Assembly (NCBI GenBank): GCA_028023455.1
Contig: JAQFVV010006313.1
Coordinates: 1,496,992 to 1,560,991 of the forward strand
From: Epiperipatus broadwayi
Lineage: Eukaryota; Onychophora; Udeonychophora; Euonychophora; Peripatidae
Direction: 5' to 3'
Length of the DNA stretch: 64,000 nt
Shown here: positions 10,901 through 24,543 of the stretch, piece after piece
How positions within the stretch are numbered: the first letter of the stretch is position 1
How the letters are laid out: each line of letters opens with the position of its first letter
Notes under the pieces: model-generated
The model's database searches: none
Told to the model about the DNA's origin: nothing
Seen by the model: the letters and a program-made list of their open reading frames with translations, nothing else
Program-made: the position numbers and the translations under genes

Positions 10901-13067
10901 AACATTATCAATCAGCATAACATTAGTGTACCACTGAGCATGCACTGGAAAATTAGCCATTCAGTTCCAGTATGTCAGCATAATTCTGATACCCCATACC
11001 AAAAGTGCTTGACAAATAGTTTTTGTGATTAATGTTTTTTGAATTTTTGCTACTCTGTTAATCACACTTTAAATGTGAAGAATAATGTTTTTCTTTTAAA
11101 AAATATTTAAACTTACAGTTTGCCATTTTTAAATAAAACTAAAACTTTATCTTACAGTTCACCATATTTTTTAGGTTAAAGAAAAATGTAAAGTTAAAAT
11201 TTTGTTACAGCTCAACATTTAAAAAACATTTCAGGGTTCTATTTATATTTTTCCATTTTGCATATCGGATATGTCTCTCCACCATCAGAAATAAAAAAAA
11301 TTTTAGATTTGAAGTTTGGTATAAAAAGTGCTGGGTGCTTATGATGGCATAATGTGCTGTAGTATGCTGAAAAAAGGAAGGATGGCTTTGAGGGCATAAA
11401 GCGCCACAATAAAAAGTCACAAAAATATTAAAACCTTACATATTTTACCTTTTTTTATAATGAATATATATATATATATATATCCATTGTTTTTATAGAT
11501 TTGAATTTGTGTATTACATGTGGTATGACATATTACTCCAGTGAATATTATTCTAAGTTTGCAATATATTTAAAATACCATCTCTACAGGATCTGTGGAT
11601 TAATTTTATTGATTAAGTTTGTCTGCACTTCCTCTGAATGCATTGTCTTAAACATATTGCCAACTTAGAATAATATGTCACTAGTGTAATATGTCATAGC
11701 AGGAATAATACCAAAGTATACAAATCCTATATTTTTCTATTGGAATTTCCTTTCTTTTTAAAAGTAAATCTGCTATATTTTTTATCTTAAATATAATTAC
11801 ATAATTATTCATGTCACTATTTAATGCATCATTAACATTTTACAATGTTACTTCAGTCTTTTATTTTTAATAAATTTCAATCAATATGTGTTTCTAATAT
11901 GTTTGCCTATTTATAGTAAAGTATGTATTTCTTTTCAAATTATATGCCACTTTTTTTTTAAATTTTAATATTTCTGACGAAAACAACTTTATTAGTGGGC
12001 ATTGTTATTTCAATCCATATTATATTCTTTTTTTAATGTGGTATATAGTTGTAAATAAAGTCATCACTAAAGAACATCCTGTTGGATAACTCACTGATGA
12101 TGATCAGTCATAGATCTTGCTGATGATGATTTGCAATTGTCTGAATAGGTTATATGTAACATTTTATCTATGTTGGAAATATAGCTATAAAATAAGATGT
12201 TCATTACACATTTTTATTTTTGCTCTTAATAACGTTAAAATAATGTCTTTCAGTTTTTCACTCTTCTGAAAAAGACTAAGATGTGTTTTATTGGTCTTAA
12301 AATCAGAAATAAACGCCTGGAAAGTCTCCATGGCCATGTAAAATATATTCTGCATACTGAACAATTATCTTAAAATTAACGGCTATTAAAACAAAAATTT
12401 AAGCACAGGAGATTAGAAAATTATCCTGCACAGTAATTTCAGAGAAAACTGTAATGATTTACGCATATAACTGAGCTCTCATTAATTCCTTCCTCCGCCA
12501 CCCCGTTCTTTTTTGTTTAAAAATATTAATATTTTATAAAACTAATTAATAAATATTTAAGATTAAGTGTATTAAACGAAATAATTTGTTTAAGTAATCA
12601 TATAATATTTCAAAGCGTTTTCAAAAAGATATTATAAATATATTAATGTAGAAAGCTTTAAAAATTATCAGAAATTTAAAACATTAAAAGAATAATAGAA
12701 CAAAAAAAAAAAAATAGAAGCTAATCTCTTCTTTTTCCAATTATAAGTGAATGTTATAATTTTCTGAACATCTATTACGTGAAAATATTGAGTTAAAAAA
12801 AAAAAAAAATCATTCAAAATAATTATACGGAGAAAAAAAGTAATAAATATTAAAAGTTCAAAGAAATACGATGTAGTATTTTGCATGAGATCAAATTTTT
12901 ACCTATAAAACTTTTCAGGCTGAAAAATGACTAAAAAACTTTCTATTGTGAAAATTTTCTCTAAAAGGTATGGCGAGGTAAGCAATTTATGTAATAGTTT
13001 TCTGATCAGTGTATTCTAAATATGGATACTACTGCAAATAATTGAACTTGGCAATAGCTTAAATTAC
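7991..13067. other. Mostly unassigned AT-rich DNA
   Basis: A/T-rich sequence dense in stops. A somewhat less AT-rich patch at 8545-8970 has no frame or motif I recognise. A short (AT)n run lies near 11463-11483. A possible PLE scrap at 10800-10960 is listed separately. Nothing else in this 5-kb stretch could be supported. Confidence 0.5.
10800..10965 (+). pseudogene. Possible C-terminal scrap of a PLE GIY-YIG domain
   Basis: The short frame starting at 10835 contains NESNDRKRKLKEAWFIVNS followed by a polar tail ending near a W. The pattern of a basic stretch, KEAW-I and a few residues to an H-W-like ending recalls the end of the GIY-YIG endonuclease in Penelope-like elements. No upstream reverse transcriptase or GIY-YIG core is visible. 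This is a weak, motif-level call. Confidence 0.3.
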
Positions 13068-13508
13068 TTTATAGAAATAATAAACACCTCCATACTTCTC
13101 TATTTTTTTTAAATTCATATAAATAAAGATACAATAAAAGACAAATGACCCCCAAGATGCATTTCGTGCTGAACCAGCACTCATCAGTTGGTCCAAGTCA
13201 CTATCTCTCACATATATCTTTATTATATGGAAATTATTTATCTAGAGTAAATTGTTACTTTTTCATTTAACATTGTCAAACTTCCTCCACTCACAACTTT
13301 GACGCCATCCATTTCAGATAAATATACTAATGATTATTACTAATCATTTTCGAAATTAGAGATTATCTCTAGCACAGATAAAAACTTTAAATCCAGTTAA
13401 AGAATAATATATCTGATTTTTTAAATTTACACACACAGAGTTATTCACCTTTCTCTGTCCCGTATGTAATATCTTTATAGAAATAATAAACACCTCCATA
13501 CTCTCTTA
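13068..13508 (-). mobile_element. Hammerhead-bearing repeat, family A/B (about 406-base monomer plus a stub)
   Basis: The block beginning tttatagaaataataaacacc at 13068 starts again at 13474, so one full monomer of 406 bases is followed by about 35 bases of a second. The first 278 bases match 35254-35535 closely. The minus strand carries an intact hammerhead at 13152-13191. There is no coding frame. The partial second monomer implies a head-to-tail multimeric precursor. Confidence 0.75.
13152..13191 (-). ncRNA. Type I hammerhead ribozyme, family A/B
   Basis: On the minus strand: CCAA, CTGATGA (13187-13181), a perfect six-pair helix II GTGCTG/CAGCAC with loop GTT, GAAA (13165-13162), the palindromic helix III ATGCAT, then C and TTGG. 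Helix I is CCAA/TTGG. All core bases are intact. Cleavage is predicted between 13156 and 13155. Confidence 0.9.
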
Positions 13509-13699
13509 ACTTACATCTTTTTTATCGCATTTCATTGTTGAAAACTTAAATATCATATTTTTTCTGAAAGAAAATTTAAAAAATGATAACCATTATTGTT
13601 CTTAAAAAGTGTCTATTGCTAAAAAAAATAAATAAAATAGCAATGATAACACCATAGGCTTCCTAATATCAGCATAAATTCGGAGAATAAAGATTTAAC

Positions 13700-14210
13700 A
13701 AGGCAAAACTCTCTCCATACAGTAGTGCCACCCTGTGCTAAACAGAGTAATCAATGGATGCCAGAAGGCTTGTGCATAAAATCCCTATCTAATGCTTACT
13801 CATCCAATATCCCAGACTAGTTTCTGGATTGTGGCCATCATCAGTGAGGAGCTTTGGATCTGAGAGCACTGTACCTAGATCTTAGGATCTAATGCAACCC
13901 TCCAGCAACCACCTTTTAACTGTACTTAACTATAAAACTATGAGAATGAAATTGAAAACATAAAAAAATATTTTCAATTTAAGCTCAATAGCTTATATAG
14001 TCATATGGGTCTGAACTCAATTCAGCACCCATACATTTTGGTGTCTTTGGCTCTTTAACAACCATAGCCACCACTATCCTATTAGGCAGGATTGGTGTTA
14101 AACCACTAAGCATCACATGATCACCATCTCATACTAGCACATAATTGTTTAAAAATAAGGCAAAACTCTCTCCATAGAGTAGTGCCACCCTGTGCTAAAC
14201 AGATTCGTTA
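13700..14210 (-). mobile_element. Hammerhead-bearing repeat, family D (about 457-base monomer plus a stub)
   Basis: The word aaggcaaaactctctccat occurs at 13700 and again at 14157, a period of 457. The second unit is truncated near 14210. The sequence matches, in opposite orientation, the tandem element at 59886-60687. An intact hammerhead lies at 13802-13859. It shares short words with family C (cagacccatatg/cagacccatgtag, agatcta), so families C and D may have a common origin. Confidence 0.8.
13802..13859 (-). ncRNA. Type I hammerhead ribozyme, family D
   Basis: On the minus strand: ATCCAA, CCTCA, CTGATGA (13844-13838), helix II TGG...CCA, GAAA (13824-13821), palindromic helix III ACTAGT, then C at 13815. 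Helix I consists of CCTCA with TGGGA, and, past an internal loop, ATCCAA with TTGGAT. The core is complete. Confidence 0.85.
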
Positions 14211-17200
14211 TCAAGTGAAAGACTTTTAAGATAAACATTCAGATAAATGCTACAAACATATGTAAACAAATGCTAATATTGTGGGCAAATCATAAAACTG
14301 AAAAATGTTAGCAAAAGCAAAAAAAAAAAACCCGTTAAATCCAATGGTAAAAATAAGATACAAGAAATTTTAAACCACAAACTGTTTCAATTATTCTTTT
14401 CTTAATAAATACGACTTGGGATGATCAAATGTAATTGACATGAACAAAAAAAAAAGAGGCCGTAAAGCCCAATGATTGTAATTATGCTGGTTTTGCCTAA
14501 CAACATAAATTATGCAAATCAAAATCTTTATTGAATCTTAATAGAAATACTATTTTAAATAAAATTGACTCCACATCGATTTAACAAATGTATTAATACA
14601 TAAAAAGTAAACCTTTAAAAAAAGCAATGCCATAATTCCCACTAAATTAAAAAAAATAGTGACAACAGAACAAAATCGATCAAATTTGATACTATCAGGA
14701 TCAATAACATTACTGATGAAACTAGAGAGATTTTTGTATTCTTAAGTTAAATGATTACTTCTATAAAATATTTGTAACCAATGGGCAGTCATTATTATCA
14801 CACCCATTATTATCTGACTAGCTATAAAAGTTTCCAAAATATAATGTCGTTAACCTGATTAAATCTATTGCAATATTTACAATTATGACATTCATAAGAC
14901 TAGAACATTTATTATCAACAATTAGAGGAGATTAATAATACTATTACACAGCTAAACTTTAAAAAAAAAACTGCTATATAACTAAAGACACAAATATGCT
15001 TTCACATGACTGTATCATGCATGCTTCACTTGATTTTATAGTAGATTTTTATAAAAAAAATAATTGCAAATGTAAATCAAGTTACTTAACATATTGAAAA
15101 CACTTACACCTATTACACTATTTGAAATTCCTATAAACCCATAAAAAGCCACCATTAACATGATACATACTCACTTGCTAAATGAACTTCCTCATTTGAT
15201 CCCAATCACTATCAATATTAGAGGTTGCACACTCCTATGGTTCAAAGGTTTAAGATTGAGTCATATTCTTTCCAAATTTAATGGCAATGATTGACATTAA
15301 TATAACAAGGTCAACAAACTGGAACACACATGTAGTAATAACAAGAAGCCTAGGTCATGTGCAAATGTTGCCCCTTGAATCCCTTCATGCACTACTGAAA
15401 GGCATTATCATAAGCATGTACCCCATTGATTAATTGCATTCCACTGGTATCTATTTCTAAGTGGACAAAATTCAGAATGAACATGTATATACCTAAAAAA
15501 TTTCATGAAACCAAATACTTCCAACAAATCTATAATGTCTCAAAAATCTAATCATCAAGAGTTGTCTATGAAAGTATAGTCTCATGAGCAGTTCTTTGAG
15601 ATCATGGACTGAGATCAATACACTATGACATCATAGATAAACAGAATATTTCCCACTACTAAAAAAAAATGTTATGGATTAACAGGATCACAATTTTAGT
15701 TTCTAACAAAAATAAAAGAACACAGAATCTTGATTCAAGTATTAAGTCTTTCAGGAAAAAAGCACCAATCCAAATACTCAGTGCCATCATATTAATGCTA
15801 TAAACATACTACATACAATGTGCATGCTTTAAATTCAGATGAAAGAATTGTACAGTTAATTTAATTTTTAGAGAATCTTCACAATACTATGTTTGTAATC
15901 AGAAAAAAATTATCATCCACTCAAACAGCTCTCACTAATGCTTTAAATTGTATCTTGGTTTTATTCATTAATTGAATATCAGGTTGGTTCAAGGGTTTTA
16001 ATAAATATGCATGTTTCATTAACTTATAGCAGCCACATCTGATTTTATGTTCAAACTGTAATCAGTATATGATACTGTTAATAAGTAAAGTCTTATTTTA
16101 TGATATAATTAAAACATAAACATTTAAGTTAAGTAAACAAACTATAAATAGTTTCAAAGTGATTTTGTTTGCAATAAAATACCACACAATTTGATGGCAA
16201 ATCTACAATACTAATAGATAGATAGTTCCCTTCAGGAACTGATGCAGATATCTAGTAAGAGGATTTTTTTCATTTCCAATTTTTGCATCAATTGTATTTT
16301 CTTTAATACAATATAATTATATAATTATTATCATATAATTATTATCTTTATTGTATAATATCCTAACACACAATTCTTTAAACAGAAGACAGTTGGATTC
16401 ATAGTTATTAGAATTTGAAGCAATTGAATGTTTTTTTTTTACTTACAAACTTAATGCATTTGAAGTTTTATAATAATACACATGCATAAAAGCAACACTG
16501 CATAAAATTTTATATGCCTTGTGATTTAGATACATTGAACATATTTTTAACAGAAACTATTATAAAATAAATTTAATTTTATTATTATAGCTATTATTTA
16601 TGAAAAATAGTAGATACTTATAGAAAAAAGTAAAACAAATATCCAGAAATCAGGAAAATTGGACATTTTTTTTTTGCATTTATAATTAACTCCATAACTA
16701 ATGTGACATACTTCTAAGCTCCAAAAAAGTGTCATAAAATCTACACTAAGCAAGGTAAATTCAAATTAATTTAATTGTTGTAAAAGAATTACAATTAGGA
16801 AGATCTTGAGAGTAAAAGCTGTTCAGTTTAAAAATAATATAAAGTTAGGGCATTTAAAATATGTAGGGTATCACATACTAATTGTAGCCAAAATCATACA
16901 TATTTTATCTGCTAATGTAATCATACTCTCATTTAATTATCAGTGACATCAATTTTATAGAAGTATGCTCAAGCCAAAAAGCCAATGTTACAATTACTAT
17001 ATTCTTCATTGTTAAAAAAAAAAAATTGTACATAATTATTTCTGTGGAGTGATTTCCATTGCTCTTACAATGAACTACCATTTGCATTATAATTTAAGCT
17101 TAATTAACTTGCCTTTCTAACATCTTTATCTGCCATCAAAGCTGATGTAGATCTTTTTAAGCATTTAAAATCTAATAAAAACACTTCATCAATATCCAAT

Positions 17201-20200
17201 TAGTACACTACAATACACAAATTTCTCAAAAAAAAAACATTTATTACAAACAAGGAATATTCAATTTTATGTGCCTTAGAACAAATGTTTTCAGCAAAAA
17301 ATCCTATTCCAGATAATGTGTGACAACCACACGATCATTATAGCTATCCTAAATAAATGGCACAATTAGCTTAGTTTGAATAATTTTGGCATTTCTGATC
17401 TTTATATATTATATTTTCTCTTAGAAAAAAATAAAATGCATTATATCTTTCTGTAAATTGCTTAAATATTATTACCCTTGAGGTCATTGATCAAATATGG
17501 TGTAATAATAATCCTTAAAATTTCAACAAACTTGTTCTTCAAAAACCTTCTATTTCACATTATGCAGCGAAAAACTGCTATAAAAATAATCTCACAAATT
17601 AAGTTATATGTAAAGTAAACTTTAAGGCTGCTTTAGATCTAGTCAGATCACAGTACACAAACTGCTGTCTAAACACATTTAGTTATCTGATAAACACCAT
17701 ACAAAATTATCTTATCAAGTAAACTAAGGTATTAAGCATTCACATCATTCAAATTTATTTGCAGCATTTCACAGGAATTTCTAATTGTATTTCTGCTACT
17801 CCACAGGATTCTCCATTTACAACATTGTTATTTGCAATTTACTTATCTCCTGATTAAGGAAATTGAACACTGCAATGAACGATTTCTTTTGCTTATATAT
17901 GAAATATTATCTAAGTATATCCTTCATTGGAAAGGTTCTGATAATCTTCAGACAACTTCAGAACCCTTTCCTTCTGTCTACATGCTAATTCAAAACATTG
18001 ATTGATTTTACAAACCATAATTTCAAATCAATTACATGGCAGCTAACTTTTTACTGTAAATTACCATCATTCTTCACAAGTAACTTTCAGCCATACTTGG
18101 CCTTACAATTAATCTGTCTAAAGGCCAATCACATCATCACTTAAACATCTTAATGTCAACACATTTAGCATAAAAAGTCAAAGTATTCTTTCCAAATGTT
18201 ATTTAATCCATTGTGAAGGTTTGTATAATGTATACTATTTTTGAGGGGAAATGAGCTTACTATAGCCCTTGGATGTGATTATTTACACACTAATTCTAAC
18301 AATCTTACATCTGTAATGAAAGCTTCTATCTGTAGTTCATCATCAAAACTTTTATCAATTAGAACTGTATGCCTTCTCATCTGTAAAGAGACCTCAATAT
18401 GATATGTCCTAAAGCATTTGTAACATATATATATATTGCAAAACTTCTAAACCCAATCCCCAATGCCAAACTCACTACCCATTATAATTATTCTCATTAT
18501 TGGATGATCTCAAGTCTAATAATGACAAATAAAAAATATTAATATTCAATTGCTTGAATTTCAATTTATCGGGTGAACTTTTTTTTACATATCATGATTA
18601 AAGAATATTGATATATTAAACTAATATAATATCAAATCTTTCACTGGTATATCATTTACAGTTATAAAATATATAATTTATTCTTCTAAATATTTATAAA
18701 CAACTCAAAAATATGGTTGTCCCTCAGTCATGGTTAACATTTATCTTTACAATTAAACTCTGGTTTGTTTCATCTAAATATAAACTTTGTTTTAACCAGA
18801 GACACAGGTAAAGAGGGTTTGGATCTCACCCTTCACTCCAGATCATAACTAAGTGACTGACTTCCTCAACCTCACAAGAGTTAATTTTAATAATGCAACC
18901 CAGTGATCAGATAGAGACAAGGCTCTTAGGAATCCTAGGCAAAGTATAGATCAGGTTTACATATATAAAATAATGGACATCTACAACTTTGTTACTATTA
19001 TGTATTATGATTTATTATTAGTATAAGATTGTTTATATTTCATTTAATGGAATTATTTACAAATAACAAGAATGTACCTGTGTATGTACATAAGATTTAG
19101 TTGTAAGTTGCAGCATTTTAAGCAAAAAAACCCCAAAACATTTGATATACCTTATTAAACATAGGGATACATCTGACTAGGTAAAGAGGAAGTACAGAAA
19201 TAATCTATGGTGTACGGACATGGAAAAATTAACATGTCTAAATTAATTAAACAAACTGGAGAATGAATTAAACATAGCCTCATTTATACTAAAATATATA
19301 ATGTAACAGTAAGATTTTTACATCCACGTAACTAAATCCAGAGTATAGATAAAACACATTAAAGCTGACCGGATCTAGATGGTGAGACACATAATTCAAC
19401 CAACATTCAATCCATTCACTCACACTCCATGACTCAACACCTTATGAATGGCATTTCTTAGGTTACACATGAGTTTCAATTTAATCATGTGCAAGCATAG
19501 TACAGGGAATTGACCTAATAAATTTGACTAAAGGGATTAAGCAAACTAACAATATTTTTAAACCAATAATTAACTGTATATTAATATATCAAATGACGCA
19601 CATATCAATATGGAATTGGATGCAAATTAGGGTTCAAGCAATAAAAAATGGAAATGACTTTATATTTTAAGAAATAATTTAATTGATATAATAAAATAAA
19701 TAATAAATCAAACATGCAATAATTACGTAATGACTATGTGGAATCTTACACTTGCAGGCATTATACAGCTAATGAGATGGAGAGTTATGTATTATCTCAT
19801 TTTATATATTTAACAAGGTTATCTGCAGTGATTGGATTTATGCCTATATTTAATATGCCAAACTCTAGTTGACTTCCAGCTTGCTAAATCAGGAAGAACA
19901 TAGCCAATGATATTAACGAAATATACAGCACTTCTATGCCATCAGTCAATATATAAGTTTAGAAGATGAGTACATAATCAAGATGAAAGATATGCAGGTT
20001 AGCATGATAATCGGGATTAGAGTTCAGCCTAAAGCTGAATAATCATTTAATATGGGTAAGAGAACTGGTTTACCCTAGATTTACTTACACACACTGTGGC
20101 ACTTATTAAAATATTAATAAACATAATTATGGTGGGAGAGGATCATTAATCATGGGCTTCAGCATGCTCTAGTACCAAACAACATAATATAAGAACATTA

Positions 20201-20650
20201 AGAGTTCAGAGAGTTGTATAAGATTTTTAATAAACAATCTGGGCCCTCATGTTTCAGTTTTAAAATATTGCTTTACTCAAACTAAATGTTTGATCATGAC
20301 CTTGTCTGGTAATCATAAGGAAACATGCAGGATGTATTTAATGTACAGTGCATACTTAACAAGAACACACTCGCAATTTATGCATAAATAAAATTCAGAT
20401 ATGGCTAATTAAGTTATGGTGCCTTAAATACAGATAACATCTATCTACACAACTATATAACCCAGTTCTCAAGACTAGTATATTAATCATATTATTTAGG
20501 GACTAAATAAATTAGTAACCTAATTTAAAATACCAGCTCTACATCTTTAATATATAATATACAGGGAAGAAAAAAAAATTAACGGGCAATTAATGATAAA
20601 ACATTACAGATATGCTTTATTATCTTCATGTCTATTTCCTATGATATATA
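14211..20650. other. Long AT-rich stretch without recognised features
   Basis: More than 6 kb of A/T-rich sequence with only short open frames. I found no motif of a protein family, no tRNA fold and no repeat shared with the rest of the window. Confidence 0.5.
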
Positions 20651-20654
20651 TAAT

Positions 20655-20655
<1 letters not shown>

Positions 20656-20693
<38 letters not shown>

Positions 20694-20694
20694 A
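20656..20694. repeat. (AC)n(AT)n microsatellite
   Basis: Alternating AC is followed by alternating AT, about 38 bases in all. Confidence 0.95.
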
Positions 20695-21009
20695 AGTTAT
20701 AATTTATAAAAAACACCGTTTATTTTAACTTATTAGTTACATTGGAACATTTAAGAAAATTTTATAATTATATACAGTAATGTATTAGTACAATTACTCA
20801 CATGTTAAATTGTCCAAGTAAACATTCAACCATGCAATCATAAGTATGTTAACATGCCAGGAATACAAATAAGTATTTATGAGCAAAATTTGCCTAAGGT
20901 CATTCTACAAAATAACTTTTACAACTATGTTTTGAAGGCATTGTTCAAAATTATTAAACAATGTCTTTATAATTATGTTCTTGCAATTTTATTAATGAAG
21001 TGTACATTA

Positions 21010-21660
21010 TCATTGTTTGTGAGGCAATCCAATAGTCTCTTTCTTTAATTGCTTTAATTGTTTGATAAATACTATTAGAAGATCCGTGCAACTTGAATCA
21101 AACAAGAGTGAACACTGAGTTAGCCAAATATTATATAATAGGAAGGAGACACTTCTCATTTCCCAAAAATTGCCCAAACTAATACTCTGAATCAGTGTCA
21201 TCATCAATGGGTCTTTCCTTTTAAAAATTGAATGAATTATCATTCTGCAGTCATTCAATTTAATACATCTGTTAAAAAATGGGTCCATTAGTATCTTCTT
21301 CTATACCACATAAAGTACACTTATCATCAATTGACCTGTAACCTGATTTTTTACCAAAAAGCTACCCGTGAGAAGCACATTAAGATTGATCATAACCAAA
21401 AAATTAAAATATTTTGTTCTCTAGGCACTACCATTTAATTTTTTAAAAAAGGCAAATATGGTTATATTAAAAGTTGAACTTACTGGCAAGAATAAATCAT
21501 AATTGAGGTTATAAGTCTCCCAGTATCTAATTTTTATGGGTGTGGCCTGATTCAGAACTAAATTCATTTTTGTAATATCAGTTAATAAATCAAAAAAGTC
21601 AACAATTCCTCCCAGGAAAGGGAGCATCTGTGGGCAACACATCAATCAGGAAGAAGCTTT
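21010..21660 (-). pseudogene. C-terminal remnant of a LINE reverse transcriptase protein
   Basis: Two minus-strand frames (21645-21421 and 21288-21010), joined by frameshifted sequence, read in order TPIKIRYWE, CTLCGIEEDTN, then IFNRCIKLNDC and LLYNIWLTQCSLLFD. The Cys-x2-Cys followed by a spaced Cys cluster lies downstream of the polymerase domain in LINEs. The LYNIW-QCS-LF block is matched by TLKTKW-QCSLIF in the remnant at 41811-42230, so both appear to be one family. Polymerase and endonuclease domains are absent. Confidence 0.5.
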
Positions 21661-23879
21661 TTGGAATTATCTTGTTAAGTCTATAAACCAGATTGAAAGC
21701 ATGCTGGAGCCAAAATAGCTATAGTGATGTAGCCCCAGTCCATTCAATTTAGTAGGTACTTGCATCTTCCGGAGGCTAATCACTACAGTTCTGTCTCATC
21801 ATAGGAGGCAAGAACAAATCACATTGATGCCATAAATGAATTTTGTAGTGAATTTCACAAATGGCATAAAGAAAGCAATACTTGAAAATAATAACATGTG
21901 AAGGAGGTATATAAGGAGGTGTATACTTTTCTCAAAGAACAATTTTTAATTTTAGCTGAGCAAACTACAGTATTATCAAGGATGTAACTGACTATAACTA
22001 TAATAATGGATACAAATCAATCAGTTAATGAAACAATATTAAGATCTCAAAACAGTAACTTGGAATAACAAATTCAATTAATAAATATTTATTAAAATGA
22101 AGATATGCAAAGAATAGACTAAAATTATGTATGCTTGAGGTTTTGAGATATTTGGCATATTAAAATATATTTATAATATAATGATAAAAATATTAAGATA
22201 AATTGATATAAAATAAATAGGCACAATTAACAGCAGCAAGTTATAGTTTAAACTAAATTATTATAGTGTTTTATAATTTAAAAAAAAAAAAAAATTAAAA
22301 TTACAAGTTTATTTCACATTTTTACCAAAGAAAATTACGAATAAAATCTACAGTTCAGTTCAGTTATGCACTCTCATAGCTAAAACTTTTATTGATATTA
22401 ACATTCTATAAAAGCACTCTTGAAGTAATCCAGATTGCTCAAGCATTTATTCATATGAATTACTGTATGTAGAATCTAAAGTTCTCTTTGGAAATACATT
22501 AATATTTGTAAAAAAAAAATAATACTATATTGTCGAAAGAATCAAATACGTATTTAAATTTTCTAAGATTTTACTTTATTTCATTATAACGCTTTTTTTT
22601 TTCTTTTTGCATTTATAATTATTGCAGTACATAAAAAAAAAAAAAACCTGTTAAAAAGTAAATATTCATATAATGTATTATGCAATATATATAATTTTTC
22701 AAAATAAAATAATGTTAAATTTGTTTTAAAAACCCCCACTACTTCAGCTTTTTAAAATGAAATCTAGAATAATTTAATGGTACCAACATTATTATTACAT
22801 TTATTTTTTAAAAAAAGGAAAATTTAGTTAGTATATTTGCCAATAGATGTCGAGCATAATTTTAATCATCACAATTACGGATAAAATCAATTTTTTTTTT
22901 GTCAAAATGTTTAAGTAGTATTTTATTACTACTACGATTTAGAAAAAAAAAAAAAAAAGAAATATAAAAGCGCATGAATTTGCATTGCATTTTTCGTTTT
23001 TATTTAATTCCTGATTTATTTACAAATCATCTTAAATTATATTACTAGTTTTATAAGTGTATTATATATACTTTATACAAATAATCATAATAGGAATGAG
23101 ATAATTGTATAATAATAATATATAAAGGAAGTTTACAACTTTTTCGGTAAACCAATATAATAATATTTTAACTGGATGTTAAAATTACCAATTAATAATA
23201 ATTGTTAAATAATAGTTTCATTTATTTTTTATCATAATGATTATAATTAGATTTCTTTCCTGTCCTTGCTGTTTAATAGGTATTCAGAACATTAAGATTT
23301 GCAATATTCATTTTATTAATTTTCAATTTATGATTTATAAAAAAATAGATAAAATAAAATTTGACTCTCAAATAAATAAAGCAACTCATTCATAGTTATT
23401 ATCATTCCATAATACACATTAAATTATATATTACTTTGGAATATATATATATAATTATCAGAGATTATCTGAAACAATGTAATCTAATTAACGGTTTGTG
23501 ACCACCATTTATAAACATATAATTATGTTATTATATATATATATATTGTATGACTGAAGACAAATTGAGTTGACTAGACAATACACTATTATAATTAATA
23601 ACTTTATTCATGATAATAATAAGAGATAGTTTTCCAATATTAGCTGTCCTTTTTACAAAATTTATTCTCCGGTATATGAGGGGTCAGAATGACTAACGAC
23701 AACATAGATAGGATGACAACCTTAGCACTAACATGGGCTTTGAAGATCCATCATCAGATTTTCAATAAAATGGACGGCCTAAGAGTTGTGGGTTGGAATA
23801 ATTTGAAGCCTATCCATTAAAGTATGAAGATTGGCTATATTAATATAAAGCTGAGCACTGATTGTATATATGTGTGGAG
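21661..23879. other. AT-rich sequence, one possible unclassified repeat
   Basis: Mostly A/T runs. A less AT-rich block at 23650-23790 contains a CTGATGATGG word on the minus strand, but there is no second core strand, so I do not call a ribozyme. Nothing else was recognised. Confidence 0.4.
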
Positions 23880-24085
23880 ATATTAATCTTGACCAACTGA
23901 TGATTGCTGGTTTAGCATGAAATACGATTATTAGTGATTATTTATTTTTCAACATGTGTGTGATCAGGTGAGTCAACAATATAAGATGGCAAGGAGAATT
24001 GAGGGTCGTGTGAAAGTCTGAGCTCGAATCCCTGATATATTACATTATATGTGTAGGTGTGTGTAAGCCTGTACAGTGTATTAAA
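23880..24085 (+). mobile_element. Hammerhead plus Pol III-like box repeat, family A
   Basis: A hammerhead (23893-23934) is followed, about 90 bases on, by a tRNA-like block ending in the B-box-like GAGCTCGAATCCCTG (around 24020-24034) and a tail with gtgtaagcctgtacagtg. The complete arrangement recurs on the minus strand at 53640-53450, where the box reads AGTTCGAATC. A ribozyme combined with a Pol III-type promoter resembles the schistosome Sm-alpha arrangement. That comparison is based on layout only. Confidence 0.7.
23893..23934 (+). ncRNA. Type I hammerhead ribozyme, family A
   Basis: CTGATGA (23897-23903) and GAAA (23919-23922) are intact. Helix II pairs TGCT with AGCA around GGTTT. Helix I is CCAA with TTAG, one pair weaker than in the other copies, and helix III has drifted (ATACGATTA against ATACATATA elsewhere). 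Activity is doubtful but the architecture is clear. Confidence 0.7.
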
Positions 24086-24517
24086 ATTTATTTTAGTATC
24101 ACAATTTTCAAGTCATATCAAAAAGGTTTAAAAGTAAACATTCAGTTTCGATTTGATATCTGATAATCTACATTAGAAAGCTCAATTATATATTAAATTA
24201 GATTCAGTTCTTTAGTCAAAAAAATATATGGGCTATTTGTGTTAAAGGTATACTTTCTTGAATATATATATATAATTACTGGTGAAATAGTCTTCTTTAT
24301 AAATAATATAAGAGCAACTTCAAAACGTTTGATGATAAGTTATGTTTACCAGGATTTAGCATGTTAAAAAATATACAAAATTCAGATAATTTAGATTTAT
24401 GCATCTGACAGGATTCTGATGTAAAAAAAAAAAAAGGAAAGATTTTGAGGTTAGTTGAAAGGTTGGGTTATAGACTTTAAAATGAAAAAAAAAACCAACA
24501 ACTTACAATTGTGGAAT

Positions 24518-24543
24518 TTCCCCCCCCCCCCAAAAAAAAAAAT
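24518..24543. repeat. Poly-C/poly-A homopolymer junction
   Basis: A run of C is followed directly by a run of A. Confidence 0.9.

Noticed and set aside
11970-11990. CTGACGAAAAC
   Set aside because: There is no room for helix II between the two core strings.
12090-12140. CTGATGATGATCAG words resembling a hammerhead core
   Set aside because: No GAAA strand or pairing helices at the required positions.
23735-23800. CTGATGATGG on the minus strand in a less AT-rich block
   Set aside because: The second core strand is absent; at best a fully decayed relative of the ribozyme elements.
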